Assembly: GCA_034440635.1 (NCBI GenBank)
Contig: JAOTON010002268.1
Location: 1,302,001 to 1,366,000 of the forward strand
Length of the DNA: 64,000 nt
Direction: 5' to 3'
Source: Lepas anatifera
Lineage: Eukaryota; Arthropoda; Thecostraca; Lepadidae
Shown: in pieces, positions 58,249-64,000 of the stretch
Numbering within the stretch: the stretch's first letter is position 1
Layout: every line of letters begins with the position of its first letter
The notes under the pieces: generated by a model
What the model saw: only the letters and a program-made list of their open reading frames with translations
Databases searched by the model: none
What the model was told of the DNA's origin: nothing
Translations under genes and position numbers: made by a program

Positions 58249-59439
58249 GGTTATTTATTAGCCTCATGAACTTCAGATCCTAAACCACGTACCCTCATGG
58301 AAATGAGCACGGCAATGCATGAAAAACTTTGAGATAGCCAACAGCTTCAACATTTAGGATTTTTCATGTAAACATGCATTTAAAGTCATGGAAAGCTAAT
58401 ATTACATGTTTGTATTCAACTACAAGTAGCCATGATCCTTAAAAACACTTTCGAATATCAAAAAGTACCCTCCAATCTTGTTTGTCTGGCCATCAGAGCA
58501 AAATCCATATATAAATTTTGGGGGTTCCTTCCAAATTACCCCCTCCCACCTCCAAAAACTGAAATCATGAAAATCTGCAGAAGCTGGCATAAGTAACCGC
58601 ATGGTACGGGAACCAGGTCAGCTTTCTTCCATTGCAAACTATATTTTTAAGTATTCTGGGCTGGACTATCTAACATAATAACAAAATATCACTTATTCTC
58701 ATTCTAGTGCAGCATTTTTGTCAATGGCGGCTGCAGAGGACTGAAAAAGGGGGGCTGCTTTTTATGTTATTGTATATTTCCACCTGTGACCTAAATCATC
58801 TGAATTCAAGACTGAGTCTTATTCAAGACCCAGTCGAGCTGACTTTGACACACACTATTTGTATGCTGTACGTCCACAAATCTCAAATTACATCCAATAA
58901 TAAATTTCCTTTACCAATGGTGACTCCAGAAAATGGGAATTGGTGGTTCGGTATTCAATTTGTTATAGGTTTCTGCCGATAACCTTAATTTCCTGAGCGT
59001 GTCTGATAATTGAAAACCCGAAGAACAGTCTCAGTTCTAGAGTTTTGAAAATATATAAACTTGTGTCATTCCACTTAGATTTTCCATAGGCGGCTTCAGA
59101 GCACGAAAAATAAGGATATCACACATATAAGGATCAGAGCACAAAAATAAGGATAATGATATCCATTGGTGCCAAACTTGAAGTTTTTATGCTAATTTTA
59201 GTATTTTCTATTAAGAATGTGGAAAAAGAGTAGGAACATTTTACCAATTGAATGGGTTTTAGACAATTTTAATAGTCCTATCCTAACCACCCGACAGATT
59301 TGGAGGTTTTTTCGAAAGTGCCCGACAGATTTGAGATTTTTTGCAGCTCTGGATAGGATCACTGATCGGGTCTTTCTCAGATCGCATACAATATTCTGTA
59401 GCCTGAAGAGTTGAATATATTGTACCTACTGCTCTCAAG
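58249..59439. other. No gene seen
   Basis: AT-rich. The stretch near 59290-59390 (GTGCCCGACAGATTT, TGCAGCTCTGGATAGGATC) recurs inverted near 55738-55800, so a dispersed repeat is present. Confidence 0.4.
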
Positions 59440-60070
59440 CAGGGACGAATGTTGCAGCCAAAGAGGGCTGAGACTGAAGGAGTCCCGCAAGCAGGGCATG
59501 GGGCCGACTGTAGCCACAGAAGGCTCAGGTAGGCTGCGGGGCATACAGACTATAAGTAGGGGACTTTCTTCGGCCACCGTATGTCTGAGATTATCGTAAG
59601 CGGCCTAGTCGAAGTCAAAGAAGTCATACGTGGACCACAGGCGCCCTGGAAGCATTTCAGGAGGCCTGGATAGTGACAGGAGGTCCGAGTGTACCGTAGG
59701 GGCCCAGCTGGGGTCACAGAGGGCCCGGGTGGATTACAGGGGAATTATCTGCAACGAATAAGAATAGGGGCCCGGTTTCGGCAGCAATGGGCCTGGGATT
59801 ATTCTAAAGGGCTCGGTCGCATACTCAGCGGCTTAAAGTGGACTTCAAGGGGCCCGAAAGCATTGCAGGGGGGTCCAGATAGCCAAAAAGGGCTCGGTTG
59901 AACTGCAAGGGGCCCGGGCCAGCGAGACAGTTGTTCGGCGCCCCATCGCAGGGCTCGTGGGACCTCCAGGCAGGGCCCAAGAACAACTCTGGGGGCCAAT
60001 GATGCCAAGTTCTTGTGGACTCCAACAATAGTTCTTTGGGATCCCCAAGGCCAAATGTGGTAGCCGCCAG
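59440..60070. repeat. Degenerate GGGGCC minisatellite, locus 3
   Basis: Loose units of about 20 bp with GGGCCCGG and ACTGCAGGGG words, the same general type as the arrays at 47.3 and 51.1 kb. Confidence 0.65.
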
Positions 60071-60090
60071 GAGGCGTTTCTTTCCAGTGC

Positions 60091-61062
60091 TTAGCCTGCG
60101 CCCCGGTGGGCCTCCGAGCCACCATCGCCCTGGTGGGGGGGGGGTGTGAATACCCCCCTCAAACTCGGCCCCTATGCAGGATAGCGAAAAAAACACGAAA
60201 GCTGGTGGATAGCTCATACAAATTCATGAGGAAACTATATCATTCACAGATGGCCCGGGTGGATTACAGGGGAATTCTCCGCAACGAAGTTTTGAGCAAA
60301 GTTTTTGGGCTCTAGCATCTGACAGATTTCAGTTAGAATAATTTTTTAGTCACCATTCGCTTATTCTCGTTACGGCAAATCGAATTATGTATAATATGAC
60401 CATATTAGGTCAAAACATAAAAAGACCTGATCTGAGGTCAGGTCAAGGTCACTTTTAACCTAGAATTGTCAATATGCATATCAATCGACTCGCAATATCA
60501 ATCTAAATGCAATGATATCAAAATAAAATCTCTATAATCATGTTATGCAAAGGTATTGACCTAAGTCTGAAAACTGCTTAAGTAGCCCCAGATGACCTCT
60601 CAGAGGTCACAGGTAAAACATTGCAGCATGAGCCTGGAAAGGGGCCCAGGATACTACGATGTGGAGAATATGAAGTTATCTTCTGCTGTATATACACAAA
60701 TGCAGCCCAATTTTTTCCCCATGGAGAGGCCATGGTCCGTACTTGACCTTAGTTCATCAATATGAAAAATCCCGGAATAATTCTTTTAGCACTCAGTGGG
60801 CCCATTATGTGGTATAAGTTTAAATCCGATAAATTCACCCATTTCTTACTTATGTCACTTTAAACATTTTTGTAGGTGAGGTCACTTGACCTGCACTGGT
60901 GACCTGACCTGATATGACCCAACCTTAAAATTTTCGAGAAAGTTGCGAAAGTGATCAAGAATAAGGTGTGCCAAGCACAGCGGCACTTCGCGCCGCCGTT
61001 TTTTCGTGCTGCCGGAAAACCCCGAGGGGGTGCTTAAACACCCCCACCGGGGCGAGGGTTAA
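60091..61062 (+). mobile_element. TTAA element family D, copy 2 (nearly full length)
   Basis: Left end decayed (TTAGCCTGCGCCCCGGTGGG); right end CACCGGGGCGAGGGTTAA with TTAA at 61059-61062. The interior holds AGGTCAGGTCAAGGTCA and many half-sites. Near 60249-60278 it contains GGATTACAGGGGAATT, a patch also present in the adjoining minisatellite at about 59734. Confidence 0.8.
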
Positions 61063-61350
61063 GGTCTGCTTAAGGGAGAAGGGCGATCGCCCCATCGCCC
61101 CCCCGTCTTGGATCCGACCCTAGTGAAAGATACATACTTTTTTCCTTCGTATTCACTTGCTTTTATCTCAATCGTTTTATATTTTCCATTTGCTCTCTTC
61201 TTTTTGTTCGGTATCTATTTATATACATAGGCACGCCTGACCGCCTCCACGATCTCATCTTCAATGTTTTCTTTTTGAGGTTACGTTAGGCAGACGCCTC
61301 TGGCGCTGCCCCCTGATTAGAGATGAGCAGTTATATAATATGTTAAGATT

Positions 61351-61549
61351 AAAGATGATTGGTTCTTACCTCATTTTTCGGTGATAAAGGAAGATCGATC
61401 AACTACCAAACTAAGAATCGTTTACGATGATGCCGCAAGATGTGAAGACAGAAGTCTGAACGACGAACTGTACGCTGATCTGCCTCTACGTAACGATTTG
61501 ATCGAAGTGCTGCTCCGATTTCGTCACCATACAGTAGCCTTCATAGGTG
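61351..61549 (+). mobile_element. BEL/Pao LTR-retrotransposon reverse-transcriptase fragment
   Basis: The plus-strand frame reads WFLPHFSVIKEDRSTTK, LRIVYDDAARC, SLNDELYADLPL and VLLRFRHHTVAFIGD. The order Y/F-LPH-x2-V-x-K/R-E-D-R-STTK-x-R-x-V-x-D followed by SLND-x-L and LLRFR is diagnostic of the BEL/Pao reverse transcriptase N-terminal part (known). The fragment stops just before the catalytic region, where a hAT-type MITE is inserted; nothing downstream continues it. Confidence 0.85.
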
Positions 61550-62703
61550 ACTGGGGAGGGGGGCACCGGGCACGGTGCCCCCTTAACCCGCGCCCCACCG
61601 GGGGTCCGGCGCCACCCTCGCCCCACCGGGGGCCATCGATGGCCCCCCTCTAACTCCGAAAATATGGGCGTTAGCGCAAATCTGTAAAGTGCACTTGAAA
61701 GCTCGCATGAATTCAGTAAGAAATTACTTCGCATGTTTTAGTGCTCAGGTCAATGGTTTGACCTCGAAAGGTCAAATTAGGTCAAGATCGGCTATTTTCA
61801 CTCAAATATGCAATGATTAAACAAACTGGGCATAACTCTTATGTCATTAGAGCTATTGAGGTCTGGTAAAGTACATTTGATAGGAAATGTCCAGTCCTTT
61901 TTCCGCTATCTGGAATGTAAAGACCTCCCGCCAGTGGTTTGACCTCCAGAGGTCACCTCGTGACCTAATATGACCTGAGGTCACGAAAATCAGAAAGTAA
62001 CCTTGCCGTATATCAAACGAAAGCCAGTGACGAGACAAACATGATGGTGTTTGATTCAGCGCTCTCGCTTAGTTAGGTCAAAAGTTATTGTCAAAATATT
62101 GTTTTTAACCCTGGTGACCTTGGATGACCTTGGAGAGGTCAAAGGGGAAATATGGCCCCTGGAATCCGTGAAAGGGTGTCCTTTTCTGATCAAGCTGAGC
62201 ATTTTCAATCGTTTTTGTGACTTTTAGATCATAAGACAGCTTTTCCCCATGCTTTTCAATGGGAGAGGTCACCTGGTGACCTGACCTCAGGGCACGAAAT
62301 CGAAAAATCCCGGATATACATCTTGTAGACCCTGGAGGGGTCATGAAGTGTAGGAAGTTTCAAATCGATCGCCTTCGAAATGTAGCTCTTACAGAGCTCT
62401 AAAGTTGAAGTGAGGTGACCTTGGTTGACCTCGTCTGGTGACCTGACCTTGGGTGACCTAGGGTAAAAAATGTCAGGGATGATGGAAAAATGATGCAGTG
62501 AGAGGTAGAGCTCTCAACCGCGGCGCTACGCCTCGTCGGTTTTCTGCTATCCCGGAAAAACCCCAGGAGGGGGGCATCGATGGCCCCGGTGGGGCGAGGG
62601 TTAAATAAGAAATTTTAACAGCAGCCCTATAGCGTTGAATGGAAAGAAATTGATTGAAAAGTACCTGGTGCCCCCCTTAGATTCGGACGTTCCGCCGGTA
62701 CTG
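61549..62703. mobile_element. hAT-type MITE split by a family C element
   Basis: The left part 61549-61586 (GGGGGGCACCGGGCACGGTG then CCCCTTAA) and right part 62601-62703 (ATAAGAAATTTTAACAGC to TTCCGCCGGTACTG) together match the uninterrupted MITE at 30891-31038. Confidence 0.72.
61583..62604 (-). mobile_element. TTAA element family C, copy 4 (inverted)
   Basis: TTAA at 61583-61586 and 62601-62604, 1,022 bp, about as well preserved as copy 3. Inserted at the single TTAA of a hAT-type MITE, whose uninterrupted relative is at 30891-31038 (CCCCCCTTAAATCAGAAATA). Confidence 0.9.
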
Positions 62704-64000
62704 CTGTGTACTAATGAGCCACTATTTTACACACCTTAATAATAATTTCCGCCACAACATAAGACGGTCTCATTTTCCCCGTGTTCCCATTGTTAGCCAT
62801 CAATAAATAAAGTAGCAATCAATACTTTATGAAATTCCAGAGGTGCAGAAAGTATGCTGGCTGTCACAAACTCAATGCGACGTGTGCCTCCTCTGTCCAC
62901 AGAGCTGGAAATAATAATTGTATACTTGAATACTATTTCCAATATGCTGAATGTCCTCTACCTGTCCCTTACTTTGCAGCAGACAAGGTTCTAGCACCAA
63001 AGTTTTCATTTATAGCTCATGTTTTTGTTTTTGGAAGGAAAATTTCCAATTATGGGTCATTTTTTCCCGTATTGGGGTCATAACTATTATTGGCACCTCT
63101 GACTGCAGTTACCCCCAATGACATGCATTTCCTTTTGAAGAAGTTTCTATTTTTGGAAGGAGTGTTTCCAATTATGGTACTTTTCCACATGATTAAATGT
63201 AGCAATTATCATGAAAATAGTCATTATTGGGAACATACCTATCTATGAATGGGAGCGTACATGTACACACAATTGGGAACCCTAACCACAGCTTCCCCAC
63301 TATAGGTACTTTTTCTCCATATCAACAAAAGGGAAAAATGTCAATATCAACATAGTATTTGGATCTACCTAAAATGTGTTGGTAAAGTGGACTTTAGGTA
63401 GCATTTTTATAAACACATCAAATGCTTAAAATTTGCATCCCACTCACAATCATCACCTGCCTGGTCATTCCTTCTTGCAGTAAAAACTCTGAGGCAAATA
63501 GCCTGCATTGACGTAAAATTATGTCTATTGGTCTAATAGGTACAGAGGTATTGGAATTCACATACCAAAGAAAGATCCAGTGTACCTAGTCAAAATCCTG
63601 CTTTAACTCCATGCAGTTCAGGTCCTGTGCGTTGCTTACCACCACTGGTAGTAAGCAACACACCCTAACCAGCATTTTTCGAAGTCTATTTCTTTCTGCG
63701 ATTTGCTGTGATTTTCTGAGATAAAAAGCGGGTCTACTCGGCCCCTCCAGTGCACGTTAGTTCCAGGCCCTCTCCAGTGTGGGTGTTAACACTTTGTGGA
63801 GGACTGCATTAGCACACATTTGGTATCTGTACAATATTGATATGATAATTTGATCATGAAAACTCACCTGAATCACTGTTGTTGCCAGCCTGTTGCTGGC
63901 GCCAACTCTCCCAACTTCCTCCAGCTCCAAATATTATCTAACCAATCTAGGGCACAAATAAACTAAGGCACAAGCAGGTCAAGGAATGAAAACCCAAGTT
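62704..64000. other. No gene seen
   Basis: AT-rich to average composition. Words such as TTCCAATTATGG recur (near 63046 and 63168), suggesting a local old repeat. No exon, RNA gene or element boundary recognised. Confidence 0.4.

Overview
The window is metazoan genomic DNA, most likely from an invertebrate; I cannot name the species. It has no bacterial-style operons. Instead it shows AT-rich intron-like and intergenic sequence, small GC-rich islands with splice-site signals, and a very high load of transposable elements: non-LTR retrotransposons, Penelope-like elements with a GIY-YIG endonuclease, BEL/Pao, hAT, TTAA-target DNA transposons and tRNA-derived SINEs, plus minisatellites and microsatellites. 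Most long open frames are chance frames in repeats.

Layout. 1-2.4 kb: decayed non-LTR retrotransposon (minus), then a Penelope-like element arranged as an inverted repeat with a 140-bp hAT-type MITE inside one arm, then a Penelope-like N-terminus (plus) running into an (AT)n tract. 4.0-8.5 kb: two retrotransposon C-terminal remnants and candidate host exons. 7.1-7.34 kb: inverted pair with a hammerhead-like core. 9.3-10 kb, 15.0-17.8 kb and 19.2-19.5 kb: TTAA-flanked elements. 11.5-12.8 kb: 29-bp minisatellite. 20.17-24.23 kb: hAT element with exact 8-bp target duplication. 26.8 kb: SINE. 27.6-30.1 kb: 2.5-kb foldback element. 33.9-39.2 kb: a nest of TTAA elements inside one another. 39.9-43.3 kb: SINEs, a perfect 42-bp palindrome and simple repeats. 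44.3-45.3 kb and 46.3-52.6 kb: more DNA elements and a degenerate GGGGCC-rich minisatellite. 54.6-62.6 kb: three copies of a 1.02-kb TTAA element plus relatives, with a BEL/Pao reverse-transcriptase fragment at 61.4 kb.

Two things stand out. First, several TTAA-flanked, terminal-inverted-repeat families (four well-defined groups, about a dozen copies or fragments) are packed with AGGTCA/TGACCT, the nuclear-receptor half-site. Many are spaced as direct repeats with 4-bp gaps (DR4, a 10-bp period); I count 19 exact half-sites by eye in one 1,024-bp copy. Second, the minus strand carries five GC-rich candidate exons at 46.17, 31.3, 10.97, 8.43 and 5.90 kb. They begin with a textbook signal peptide beside a TATA box, have plausible splice sites, and join with matching phases at all four junctions (1/1, 0/0, 1/1, 1/1) into a predicted secreted protein of about 211 residues that I do not recognise. 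The TE load lies in its long introns. This model is inference and needs transcript evidence.
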